Made by a program: the position numbers and the translations under genes. Below the pieces are notes generated by a model, which saw only the letters and a list, made by a program, of their open reading frames with translations, made no database searches and was not told where the DNA came from. Shown piece after piece: positions 1-9,226 of a stretch of 62,056 nucleotides of DNA (within the stretch, counting starts at the first letter, position 1; every line of letters starts with the position of its first letter). The DNA comes from Candidatus Pacebacteria bacterium RIFOXYA1_FULL_38_18 (GTDB lineage: Bacteria; Patescibacteriota; Microgenomatia; UBA1400; PJMF01): positions 1-62,056 of the forward strand of contig MFWV01000001.1 in the NCBI GenBank assembly GCA_001787405.1, written 5' to 3'.

Positions 1-874
1 TACCAGGAATTTGTAAATTCAATGGGTATTCTTGATCTTGATAGTTAAAACTAGCTTGAGTGTGACCGGCTTGAGATTGATATTTGGTGAGTTGAAAATC
101 AGCAGTTTCTGTTTCGCCGAAAGTGATAATTTGCGCTGATGATTTTTTGGCTAATCTCAAAAGTTGATCATCATCATTGTTCACGACCAAGGCCCCCCCG
201 CTATTAATTTGATCAAAAAATTTGCCAAAGATTTCTTTGGTATGATCAAAATCTTTATAGACATCGGGGTGATCAAAACGCAAGTTGGGAGTGACGATCA
301 TGAAGGGTTTGAGATAAGCAAAACGAGGGGTGATATCTCGATTGGGGTTGATGATGGTGGGGTCTTCCACGTACTCATCAGCTTCTGCTACAAAATATTT
401 GGCATCAGTCCAAGCCCCGGTTCTATCTATGCCAGGAATATTGCCTACCCCTACAGAAAAAGAAGGATTCATTTTGAGTGAACTTAAAATCCAAGTAATC
501 ATGGCGGAGATAGTAGATTTTCCTCCCACTCCACAGACAGCAATGCCTTGTTTTTGATTGAAAAAGAAAGCCAAGGCTTGCGCATGAGTAATGGTGGGCA
601 AATTATTTTCTTTGGCCCAGATGACTTGCGGATTAGTTTGGCCACCGTGAGCACCAGTGTGAATGACACAGTCGATTCCGGCGGGCAATGGGGTGGAAAA
701 GGTGGTATCGATTGCTAAACCCAGCCTATCTAATTGAAATTTGGTAGGAAAATCTTCCGCTACGTCGCTACCTCTAACTTGTTTTCCAGCATCAAGTAAA
801 AGTTGAGCTAGCGAGCTCATGGCGACTCCTTTGATGCCTACGAGATAAAAAGAATCGTACTGTAAAAGGTCCAT
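1..874 (-). CDS. murC: UDP-N-acetylmuramate--L-alanine ligase (MurC-like Mur ligase), C-terminus cut off by window edge
   Basis: Reverse-strand reading from ATG at 874: MDLLQYDSFYLVGIKGVAMSSLAQLLLDAGKQVRGSD...GIAVCGVGGKSTISAMITWIL...; Rossmann start, P-loop and Mur ligase layout; open at left edge so absent from the ORF track. Confidence 0.75.
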   Translation of the reverse strand, partial: MDLLQYDSFYLVGIKGVAMSSLAQLLLDAGKQVRGSDVAEDFPTKFQLDRLGLAIDTTFSTPLPAGIDCVIHTGAHGGQTNPQVIWAKENNLPTITHAQALAFFFNQKQGIAVCGVGGKSTISAMITWILSSLKMNPSFSVGVGNIPGIDRTGAWTDAKYFVAEADEYVEDPTIINPNRDITPRFAYLKPFMIVTPNLRFDHPDVYKDFDHTKEIFGKFFDQINSGGALVVNNDDDQLLRLAKKSSAQIITFGETETADFQLTKYQSQAGHTQASFNYQDQEYPLNLQIPG

Positions 875-875
875 A

Positions 876-2096
876 TTATTTTTTCTTATTTAGAGCTTGT
901 TTTATTACGGCCTCTTCACTCCAAGGATATTCTATCTTGCCATATGCCATGCTTTTTTCTGGTCCTTTGCCAAAGAAAGCAACCAAATCACCTCGGCGAG
1001 CCAAATGATTAATGGCAAAATCAATGGCCTGTTCACGATTGGCAATAGAAATGATGCGATTGTGACCGTTGGTGAGTTGTTCTTTCATTTGACGGATGAT
1101 AGACCAAACATCTTCGGTGCGCGGGTCTTCTGCGGTAAAGACGACTAGGTCAGCTAGATTTATTCCGATTTGGCCCATCATGGGACGTTTGGCGTAGTCA
1201 CGCAGACCCGCGCACCCATAAACAGCAATGAGACGACCAGTCAGTTTTTCTTGACGCATATATTTTTTGAGTGCTTCCAAAGCCTCTGTCAAAGCATTGG
1301 GAGTGTGAGCAAAATCAACCACTACTTTGAAACCGCGTTTGTTGGGAATAAAATCCATTCGCCCCTCTACTCCAGCAAAAGCTTCAATTCCTTGAGCTAT
1401 TTGTTCAGTACTTAATTTGAGTTGATCGGCAATAGTAATCACCAAACGAGCATTCATTTGATTGTAGGATTCTGGTAGTTTTTTTTCTAAAGCATCTCGT
1501 ATTTTTTTGGGTAAATGAAGGGCGGTGTTATAGCTGACAACTTTATTTTTACTACTCAAATATTTTTTTAATTTGGAGAAAGATTGGTCGTCTTCATTCA
1601 AGACCACTGTTTTAGCTTTAATTAAGAGCATCGCTTTGGCTTCCAAATAATTTGAGTAATTGAGATGATAATCAAAATGTTCATGAGTAATATTTGTCAC
1701 TCCAGCAATTAAAGGTTTAATTCCCCACAAACGATTTTGGTAGGCTCCGTGAGAAGTGAATTCCAGAACCAAATAATCCATGCCGGCTCCAACCATACGA
1801 TTCATGATTTTTTGTAAATCATGAGCATCGGGAGTGGTGACATGGAACCCAGTCTCGATTTTTTCATCACCAATATAAGCAGCTACGGTAGATAATAAAG
1901 CCACTTTTTTGCCGGCAGATTTAAGGATTTGATAAAGTAGCGTGGAGGAAGTGGTTTTGCCGTCTGTGCCGGTAATGGCAATGATTTTTAGTTTTCTGGC
2001 TGGCAAACCATAGCGAATAGAGGCCGGCAATCCCTTAAATAAACCAGTTTTCAAAAAGTGATACCAAAATTTGAAAAGATAGATCAATTCTTTCAT
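876..2096 (-). CDS. murE: UDP-N-acetylmuramyl peptide synthetase (MurE-like Mur ligase)
   Basis: ITGTDGKTTSSTLLYQIL P-loop, TTPDAHDLQKIM, TNITHEHFDYH, C-terminal EDPRTEDVWSII; starts just upstream of murC. Confidence 0.85.
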   Translation of the reverse strand: MKELIYLFKFWYHFLKTGLFKGLPASIRYGLPARKLKIIAITGTDGKTTSSTLLYQILKSAGKKVALLSTVAAYIGDEKIETGFHVTTPDAHDLQKIMNRMVGAGMDYLVLEFTSHGAYQNRLWGIKPLIAGVTNITHEHFDYHLNYSNYLEAKAMLLIKAKTVVLNEDDQSFSKLKKYLSSKNKVVSYNTALHLPKKIRDALEKKLPESYNQMNARLVITIADQLKLSTEQIAQGIEAFAGVEGRMDFIPNKRGFKVVVDFAHTPNALTEALEALKKYMRQEKLTGRLIAVYGCAGLRDYAKRPMMGQIGINLADLVVFTAEDPRTEDVWSIIRQMKEQLTNGHNRIISIANREQAIDFAINHLARRGDLVAFFGKGPEKSMAYGKIEYPWSEEAVIKQALNKKK

Positions 2097-2154
2097 GATT
2101 TTTCATTATACCAGTGTTACACCTGCTGTCAGAAATCAAGTTTAAACTGATTTT

Positions 2155-3639
2155 ATGTTTGCCAAATGTTCCTCAATGGTCATGACTGGCCTGCAGGCTA
2201 TTCCGGTTGAAGTAGAAGTAGATGGTACCAGAGGTCAGCCGAGTTTAATTATGATTGGTCTACCAAACAAAACCGTAGATGAAGCCAAAGAACGTATCTC
2301 TTCTGCCCTGCAAAACTGTGGCATAAGAATTCGAAGCATCAGAACGGTGGTAAATCTGGCTCCGGCTGAGGTGCGCAAAACTGGTAGTGCTTTAGAACTG
2401 GCTATTGCGGTGGGTTTACTCAAAATGTATGGAGAGATTGATTGGGACACCACCCAAACTATGTTTTTTGGCGAGCTATCACTGGACGGTAGTTTAAAAT
2501 CAGTCAAGGGTTTGTTCCCGATGGTTTTGGCAGCTCAAGAACTAGGGGTAAAGCGAGTCTTTTTTCCTCAGGGGAATGCCAAGGAAATCTCGATGATTGA
2601 AGATTTGGCTCTTTATCCAATCAATCATTTGCGAGAATTATTGTTTTTTAAAAATCAATCACCCAAGCCGTTGATTAATTCGCTCTCTAGTAAGCCCCAA
2701 GAACCCAAGATTGATGTTTTGTCACAAATGGTAGGTCAAGAACAAGCCAAGCGAGCCATTCAGATTGCGGCGGCAGGTCGACACAATATTTTGTTAATTG
2801 GTTCTCCTGGTGCCGGTAAAAGCATGTTGGCCAAAGCCATGCGCAGCATCCTGCCGCCGCTCACCAAAACAGAATCAGTGGAGGTAACCAAGCTTTATTC
2901 ATTGAAGGGTTTGGCGCAAACAGGATTGATTAAAGAGCGCCCTTTTCGAGAACCACATCACTCAACTTCTACAGTAGGTTTATTGGGTGGTGGACATTTA
3001 CTTCAACCAGGAGAAATCTCTTTAGCCCATCAAGGAGTATTATTTTTAGATGAATTTACTGAATATCAAAGTTCTGTTCAAGAAGCACTTCGCCAGCCAC
3101 TAGAGGATGGTCGCATCGTTATCACCAGAGCAATAGGTAGTGTGGAATATCCAGCTCGTTTTATGTTGATAGCTGCAGCCAATCCTTGTCCCTGTGGCTA
3201 TCAATATCACGAAGCAAAAGTTTGTAAATGTACTCCCAGAGAAATTGCTAATTATCAAAAACGTTTATCAGGACCTATTTTGGATAGAATTGATTTGCAG
3301 TTGAAGATTCAATCGATTGATCCTCAGCGCTTTATTGAGCCAAAACCAAAAATCAATCAAACAGCGCTCGCCAATCAAGCCGCGAGTGTTGCTCAAATCG
3401 TTCAGCTTGAACGACAACAAAAAGCCAATGCTTTTTTGAGCTATAAAGAATTACAAAAATTTGCTCAAATAAAACTTGTTTCTTGGCAATTTTTATCTCA
3501 AGCTGCCAAGAAGTTTTTATTATCTAGTCGTGGTTATTTAAAGGTTCTACGAGTGGCTAGAACAATCGCCGATCTAGAACAGAGTGAAGAGGTTGACAAA
3601 AAACACGTCATAGAAGCTTTGGCTTATCGGATTAATTGA
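2155..3639 (+). CDS. comM: YifB/ComM family Mg-chelatase-like AAA+ ATPase
   Basis: MFAKCSSMVMTGLQAIPVEVEVDGTRGQPSLIMIGLPNKTVDEAKERI; GSPGAGKSMLAKAM; GVLFLDEFTEY; AANPCPCGY. Confidence 0.93.
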   Translation: MFAKCSSMVMTGLQAIPVEVEVDGTRGQPSLIMIGLPNKTVDEAKERISSALQNCGIRIRSIRTVVNLAPAEVRKTGSALELAIAVGLLKMYGEIDWDTTQTMFFGELSLDGSLKSVKGLFPMVLAAQELGVKRVFFPQGNAKEISMIEDLALYPINHLRELLFFKNQSPKPLINSLSSKPQEPKIDVLSQMVGQEQAKRAIQIAAAGRHNILLIGSPGAGKSMLAKAMRSILPPLTKTESVEVTKLYSLKGLAQTGLIKERPFREPHHSTSTVGLLGGGHLLQPGEISLAHQGVLFLDEFTEYQSSVQEALRQPLEDGRIVITRAIGSVEYPARFMLIAAANPCPCGYQYHEAKVCKCTPREIANYQKRLSGPILDRIDLQLKIQSIDPQRFIEPKPKINQTALANQAASVAQIVQLERQQKANAFLSYKELQKFAQIKLVSWQFLSQAAKKFLLSSRGYLKVLRVARTIADLEQSEEVDKKHVIEALAYRIN

Positions 3640-4388
3640 AATAGGATTACTCCCCCACCCAATAAAAAGCAGTACCAGCTAAAAACAGTAAATCTAGCTT
3701 GAGAGATCAATTTTTTTAGTATTTTGAGACTCAACAAACTAGTGACCAAGGTTCCCAAACTGCCTGCCAATAAAATTGATCCCCCCGGAATAGGAATTTG
3801 CTCAGTAAAAAGTTCGAGCATTTGCCAGGCGCTAGCTCCCAAAATAGCAGGAATGGCCAGCAAAAAAGTAAAAGCAAAAGCTTTTTGTCTGGTAAGTCCT
3901 TGAGAAAAACTACCCAACAAAGTAGCTCCAGATCTAGAAATGCCGGGAAGAATTGCCACCGCCTGAAACAAACCAATCATCAAGCTTTTTGAAAACGTCA
4001 GCTTCTCGGTTGAGGCCAGTGGTTTGTCCATGGCTTTCTGAATAAATAAATTAATAAAACCAGTGATTAATAATAAAATCCCGACTAAGATTGGTACGGC
4101 CACTACCAAATCAACTATTTCTTGGCTTAACAAACCGGCAATAATGGCCGGAATAGTTGCCAGACCCAGCCACTGATAATCTTTAAATTTCAATTTTTTG
4201 ATGTTTGGCCAGAAAAAAATAACAATAGCAATCAAGCTAGCTGCATGAAGAAAAACCTCAAAAAACAAACCAGGTTCTTGTAATCCCAACCAATATTGAG
4301 CCAGAGCCAAATGACCAGAACTAGAAACAGGTAAAAACTCAGTTAAGCCCTGGACTATTCCCAGTATTAGGGCTTGATTGATGTTCAT
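3624..4388 (-). CDS. uppP: Undecaprenyl-diphosphatase UppP/BacA
   Basis: QGLTEFLPVSSSGHLAL and PGISRSGATLLGSFSQGL motifs, multiple TM helices. Confidence 0.95.
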   Translation of the reverse strand: MNINQALILGIVQGLTEFLPVSSSGHLALAQYWLGLQEPGLFFEVFLHAASLIAIVIFFWPNIKKLKFKDYQWLGLATIPAIIAGLLSQEIVDLVVAVPILVGILLLITGFINLFIQKAMDKPLASTEKLTFSKSLMIGLFQAVAILPGISRSGATLLGSFSQGLTRQKAFAFTFLLAIPAILGASAWQMLELFTEQIPIPGGSILLAGSLGTLVTSLLSLKILKKLISQARFTVFSWYCFLLGGGVILFQLIR

Positions 4389-4391
4389 AAA

Positions 4392-5099
4392 TTATTTTTT
4401 CTTTTTATTTTTGTTGGAAAAATCTTCGTACCAATCCTCTAGTACTTTTTCCACCAATTTTTTGCCGCCCAAACCCAGGGCCAAACCAAAGCCCAGTGTT
4501 AAAGTGGCGACCAGTCCAATGAACATCACTGTCAAAAACTGTTCAGCAATCCCCAATTCAGAGAAAGCTGACATGGCAGCTAATGTCACTACAAAGTAAC
4601 CAGAAATTTTGCCCATCACTCGACTAGTTTTTTGATCGATGGCTCTGACACTATTTTTAACCAAACTTTCCACCCAACCAGCTACCAGTACTCCAAACAG
4701 CAAAATAAAGATGGCAGAAATCACACTGGGAATGTAACCCAAGATATTTTCCAAAACTACGGTTACGGAACTCAAGCCCAAGATAGCTACCATGATGTAG
4801 ATGACAACTACCACACTCACCCAATAAAAGAGATTGGCGATACTTGCTTGGATTTTTTGACCAATTTTTTCGTCTTGGAAAGCTAATTGTAATGGAGTTT
4901 TATCGATCATTTTACTAAAGCCTACGGCTTGTAAAACTTTTTGAACTAAACTGCGCACAGCTTTTGCCAACAAAACACCCACTACTAAAGCAGTAAAAGC
5001 TCCCAAAACTTTTGGCAACAAAAGTGCCAAACTATTGAGAGTCGTAACAGCCAAATAATTCCAGGAATTTTGTAAAGCTTCGTTCATCGTGCCTTTCAT
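4392..5099 (-). CDS. Conserved TM-helix / mechanosensitive-channel-like membrane protein
   Basis: Paired hydrophobic helices in small-conductance channel style (LPKVLGAFTALVVGVLLAKAVRSLVQKVL; ILGYIPSVISAIFILLFGVLVAGWVESLVKN). Confidence 0.6.
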   Translation of the reverse strand: MKGTMNEALQNSWNYLAVTTLNSLALLLPKVLGAFTALVVGVLLAKAVRSLVQKVLQAVGFSKMIDKTPLQLAFQDEKIGQKIQASIANLFYWVSVVVVIYIMVAILGLSSVTVVLENILGYIPSVISAIFILLFGVLVAGWVESLVKNSVRAIDQKTSRVMGKISGYFVVTLAAMSAFSELGIAEQFLTVMFIGLVATLTLGFGLALGLGGKKLVEKVLEDWYEDFSNKNKKKK

Positions 5100-5116
5100 T
5101 ATAATTTATTTTATTT

Positions 5117-5475
5117 GCGCACAACTCGTAAGCCGGATTCTGTTTAAGCAAGATTTATCTATGCCGAAGCCTGATGACCTTGTGCCGCCGAGGCGGAACG
5201 ATAGGGAGTAGGTCCATTAAGGTCAAGGTCGTTCGTTGCAGCCGGGAGGATTGCCATCTCGCCGAGGCGGGATACCCAGAAGCTTGGTCGTTTCACTCGG
5301 CGCCACCCGATTCGTCACTGTTGCTCTAACTGGCTCTCATCTGGCCGAAACCTGATGAGATCTCCGCTTTTCAACGGACACCGTCTACTCTGCTGTCCGG
5401 ACTTTCCTCTTTTAGTCTTTTTTTTTCGATTGTGTCGAAAGCCAAAGTTTTCGAAGTGCTTGCCCGGTTGTGCGC
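5117..5475 (-). ncRNA. rnpB: RNase P RNA (bacterial type A-like)
   Basis: Reverse strand contains GAGGAAAGTCCGGACAG (5' core) and ACAGAATCCGGCTTA (3' core); P1 stem GCGCACAAC (5117-5125) / GTTGTGCGC (5467-5475). Confidence 0.95.
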
Positions 5476-5523
5476 TCCTCTATTATAGCTTTTTAGCGTC
5501 AGGAAAGCAATTTAAATTCAGTC

Positions 5524-6492
5524 TTATTTTAGCCTGGGAACAATGATTTTCCAAGCTTTTTCCTCTAGATTCTCTTGATCGGTTTTGAACCACTCGATTT
5601 GAGTTTGTTTTTTCCACCAAGTTTGTTGACGCTTGGCATATTTAAATTCAGCCAAAACCCAAGCTTCTTTGAGTTTTTCCAAGGGTAGTTCTCCATTTAG
5701 ATAATGATTGATTTCTGAGTAGCCCAAACTAGCTTTGGCTTGCAAATCTGGTTTGGGATGATGAAATTCAAACTGTTTTACCTGAGCCATCACTCCCTGT
5801 TCAATGCGATCATCAACTCGTTTGGCAATTTTTGCTTGAAGAACTTTGAGCGGTAATTGTAAACCAAATTGGACCACTGGCCGACAAATAATTGGCGATC
5901 TAGTGGGTAGTTTGGCTCGAGCCAGTTCAAGAGCTCTAATTAATCGCCGAGGATTATTTCTGTCAGAATGATTCATTTTTTCCCAGCGAGCAGTCCAAGC
6001 TTTTTTGAGTTTGGTTTGCAACTCTGCCAATGATCTCAGTTCTAGTTTTTTTCTTAATTGTTTATTTGGCTCAATCATCACGGTGGTGGCTGGATTGAAG
6101 ATTTGTTGATGATAGAGTCCGGTACCACCTACCACGATTAATGCTGTTTTTTCATCAATAGTTTGCCAAAGAAGCTGAAAAAGTTTTTGAAAATGAGCCA
6201 CTGACCACTCTGCTTCCCCAGGCACACAAGCAATACCATGCAACTCTATTGATCGATTGGTTTTTTGAAAATAAGGATAAGGAAAATGATCATTTTTGAG
6301 TTGTTGAAAGCCAGTGGGAATATCAGCTCCGGTAAGAATTTCCAAACCTGCAAAGACTTGTTTGGAATCAGCAGAAAGCAATAAAACTTTTTTAAAGCCC
6401 TGATCAATCAATTTTTCTGCCAATTGCAGTGCCAGATTGGTTTTTCCAGTGGCGGTTTGACCGACAACAGTTAACAACAGTTTTTTTTCCAT
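5524..6492 (-). CDS. miaA: tRNA dimethylallyltransferase
   Basis: TVVGQTATGKTNLALQLA; SADSKQVFAGLEILTGA; IVVGGTGLYHQ. Confidence 0.93.
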   Translation of the reverse strand: MEKKLLLTVVGQTATGKTNLALQLAEKLIDQGFKKVLLLSADSKQVFAGLEILTGADIPTGFQQLKNDHFPYPYFQKTNRSIELHGIACVPGEAEWSVAHFQKLFQLLWQTIDEKTALIVVGGTGLYHQQIFNPATTVMIEPNKQLRKKLELRSLAELQTKLKKAWTARWEKMNHSDRNNPRRLIRALELARAKLPTRSPIICRPVVQFGLQLPLKVLQAKIAKRVDDRIEQGVMAQVKQFEFHHPKPDLQAKASLGYSEINHYLNGELPLEKLKEAWVLAEFKYAKRQQTWWKKQTQIEWFKTDQENLEEKAWKIIVPRLK

Positions 6493-6516
6493 AATTAAAC
6501 TACTTTTATTTCCAAC

Positions 6517-7671
6517 TTAAACTACTTTGGGTCGGACAGACAAATTATCTTTATTGATAATTTGATCCAAAATATCCCAACGTTTCTTTTTGACAGTATA
6601 CGGGATATCGTCTTGGTAAAGTCGATCAGCTGCTGTTCCAGGACGAGGTGAGTACATGGCCACAAAACCCACTTTCCAGTTGACACTTTTGGCAATCTCT
6701 ACTGTTTCAGCAAATTCAGCCTCTGTTTCGCCAGGAAAACCAACAATAATATCTGTGCCCAGCACGATGGTAGAATCACCGTCTGTCAGTTTTTTGGCAA
6801 TTTTAAGATAATCAGTTTTGGTGTAACCGCGATTCATGCGTTTTAACACACTGTCACTGCCAGATTGAATCGGTAAATGCACATAACGATCAATTTTTTT
6901 ATTTTTGATGATTTCCTCGATCAACTCATCATGAAAATCCCAGGGGTTGCTACTCATAAAACGGATTTTTTTGATTTTTTTAAACTCACTGATAGCTCTT
7001 AACAACTCAACAAAGGGGGGTGTGCCTTTGGGTTTTAAATATTGTGAAGCATTGGAGGGCAAATCTTTTCTAGTCAGTTTTTTATCACTTATCAGCATTT
7101 TGCGCAAACCAATACCAACCTTCTCCAGTCCCCAAGAATTAACATTTTGACCCAATAAAGTTATTTCCGAATAGCCCCGAGCTACCAAGTCTCTAACTTC
7201 AGTAAGAATTTCCTCCATTCCTCGTGATTGTTCACGGCCACGCGAATAAGGCACGATGCAATAAGTGCAAAAAGAATTACAACCAGCAGAAATGGGAATC
7301 CAAGCATGTTTTTTATCCCTGCGTATAGCTGTTTGATTAAAACCAACCTCGTTAACCGGTAAAATTTCATCAATGGCGGGAATCATTTCCATGATTTTAT
7401 TTTTGCCATGATGCAACATACAACCAGTGAAGATGATTTTGGGGCGTGGTTTTTTTTGTTTTGCAAAGTAAGCCACGATGCTATTGATATAAGCGCGTGC
7501 ACGATGTTCGGCGCGTTGACGAATAGCACAAGTATTGATCACTACCTCATCGGCTGATTTCCAACTATCAGCCAATTTATAGCCCCTTGCCTCGTAATCT
7601 CCGGCAATACGCTCTGAATCACTCTTGTTGGATTGGCAACCAAAAGTATGAATAAAATAAGTATTTTTCAC
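6517..7671 (-). CDS. miaB: tRNA-2-methylthio-N6-dimethylallyladenosine synthase (MiaB, radical SAM); GTG start proposed at 7671
   Basis: VKNTYFIHTFGCQSNKSDSERIAG; CNSFCTYCIVPYSRGREQSR; GTDIIVGFPGETEAEFAETVEI. The listed ORF start (7776) would run through tRNA-Cys. Confidence 0.9.
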   Translation of the reverse strand: MKNTYFIHTFGCQSNKSDSERIAGDYEARGYKLADSWKSADEVVINTCAIRQRAEHRARAYINSIVAYFAKQKKPRPKIIFTGCMLHHGKNKIMEMIPAIDEILPVNEVGFNQTAIRRDKKHAWIPISAGCNSFCTYCIVPYSRGREQSRGMEEILTEVRDLVARGYSEITLLGQNVNSWGLEKVGIGLRKMLISDKKLTRKDLPSNASQYLKPKGTPPFVELLRAISEFKKIKKIRFMSSNPWDFHDELIEEIIKNKKIDRYVHLPIQSGSDSVLKRMNRGYTKTDYLKIAKKLTDGDSTIVLGTDIIVGFPGETEAEFAETVEIAKSVNWKVGFVAMYSPRPGTAADRLYQDDIPYTVKKKRWDILDQIINKDNLSVRPKVV

Positions 7672-7674
7672 TGA

Positions 7675-7747
7675 GGCACGGATGGGATTCGAACCCACGA
7701 ACGAAGGTTTTGCAGACCTTGCCATTAGACCACTCTGGTACCGTGCC
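7675..7747 (-). tRNA. tRNA-Cys (GCA)
   Basis: GGCACGG...CTGCAAA loop (anticodon GCA)...GGGTTCGAATCCCATCCGTGCC; acceptor stem GGCACGG/CCGTGCC. Confidence 0.95.
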
Positions 7748-7929
7748 AGTGAGTGAATTATAGCTGGCAGTGGCAAAAAGCGCGAGGGAAGGGTTCGGTC
7801 TTAATTATTTTATGCTTTTTCTTAAATGTTTATTTTTAAAATAATCTTAACAACGAATGCTTATTAAATAATTATTTTTTCAATCTCTGCTATATATTTT
7901 GGAAAATTAACCTACAATTAAAAAAATAA

Positions 7930-9222
7930 ATGAAAAAAAACTTTTTATTTGTTTCATTTGATGCTCTTATTACTGATACCGCTTGGCAGGTAGTTAAAGA
8001 GGGTCACAATGTCAAGTTTTCTATTGACGACAAAAGCTGCCAAGATATCGGCAATGGTTTTATTCCCAAAACTAAAAATTGGCGCGCAGAATTGGATTGG
8101 GCAGATATTGTCATCTTTGATGATGTTTTGGGACATGGAAAATTGGCAGAAAAATTGCGCAAGACTGGCAAATTGGTAGTGGGTGGCACCAAATACACAG
8201 ATCGATTGGAAGATGATCGCTCATTTGGTCAGAAAGAGCTACTTCGTCATGGTATTAAAGTACTCCCCTATCAAGAATTTAATTACTTTGATGATGCCAT
8301 CAAATTTGTTAAAGATCATCCAGGTGCTTATGTGATTAAACCCAGTGGTGAGGCTCAAAACATTAAAAAATTATTATTTGTTGGTCAAGATGATAATGGT
8401 GAAGATATTCTGCGAGTTTTGGAAGCTTATCGCAAAACTTGGAGTGAAGAAATTAAAGAATTTCAATTACAGAAAAAAGTTAGTTCTGGAGTAGAAGTTG
8501 CCGTGGGTGCTTTTTTTAATGGTCATAGATTTATTTTGCCTATCAACATCAATTTTGAACATAAAAAACTTTTTCCTGGAGATTTGGGAGTGGCAACCGG
8601 TGAAATGGGTACTAGTATGTTTTGGAGTAAGCCTAATCGTCTCTTCAATGAAACGCTCAAAAAAATGGAGCCAACCTTGAAAAAAGAAAAATATGTTGGT
8701 TATATCGACATTAACTGTATTGTTAACGGTCAAGGGATTTATCCTTTGGAGTTTACGGCTCGCTTTGGTTATCCCACTATTCACATTCAATCAGAATCAA
8801 TGTTGACACCCATTAGTGAGTTTTTATTGAAGCTGGCTAGTGGTGAGGATTTTGAGTTCAAAACTAAAGCAGGTTTTCATTTGGGCACTAGAATTGTTGT
8901 ACCACCCTTTCCTTACAACGATAAAAAGACTTACAATTCTTTTTCCAAAAACAATGCCATTATTTTTAAAAAGCCACACTTGGAAGGTGTTCATTTGGAA
9001 GATGTTAAACTCAAAAAAGGTGAATGGACAATTGCCGGCAATTCTGGAGTAATTTTGGTAATTGCTGCTTCTGGAACAACTATGAAGCAGGCACAAACTC
9101 AAATGCGCAACCGCATCAAAAACATCGTGATTCCCAATATGTACTATAGAATTGATATTGGCAATCGTTGGTATGAAGATAGTGATAAGCTTCATTCGTG
9201 GGGTTATTTGCGAGAAATTTAA
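7930..9222 (+). CDS. PurD-like ATP-grasp protein (phosphoribosylamine-glycine ligase family)
   Basis: VGGTKYTDRLEDDRSFGQKELLRHGIKVLPY, AYVIKPSGEAQNIKKLLFV, GDLGVATGEMGTS, YPLEFTARFGYP parallel PurD motifs. Confidence 0.75.
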   Translation: MKKNFLFVSFDALITDTAWQVVKEGHNVKFSIDDKSCQDIGNGFIPKTKNWRAELDWADIVIFDDVLGHGKLAEKLRKTGKLVVGGTKYTDRLEDDRSFGQKELLRHGIKVLPYQEFNYFDDAIKFVKDHPGAYVIKPSGEAQNIKKLLFVGQDDNGEDILRVLEAYRKTWSEEIKEFQLQKKVSSGVEVAVGAFFNGHRFILPININFEHKKLFPGDLGVATGEMGTSMFWSKPNRLFNETLKKMEPTLKKEKYVGYIDINCIVNGQGIYPLEFTARFGYPTIHIQSESMLTPISEFLLKLASGEDFEFKTKAGFHLGTRIVVPPFPYNDKKTYNSFSKNNAIIFKKPHLEGVHLEDVKLKKGEWTIAGNSGVILVIAASGTTMKQAQTQMRNRIKNIVIPNMYYRIDIGNRWYEDSDKLHSWGYLREI

Positions 9223-9226
9223 TAAT

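Noticed and set aside
7672-7776. N-terminal extension of MiaB in the ORF track (MPLPAIIHSLARYQSGLMARSAKPSF...)
   Set aside because: It is the translation of tRNA-Cys; the GTG at 7671 gives a normal MiaB N-terminus
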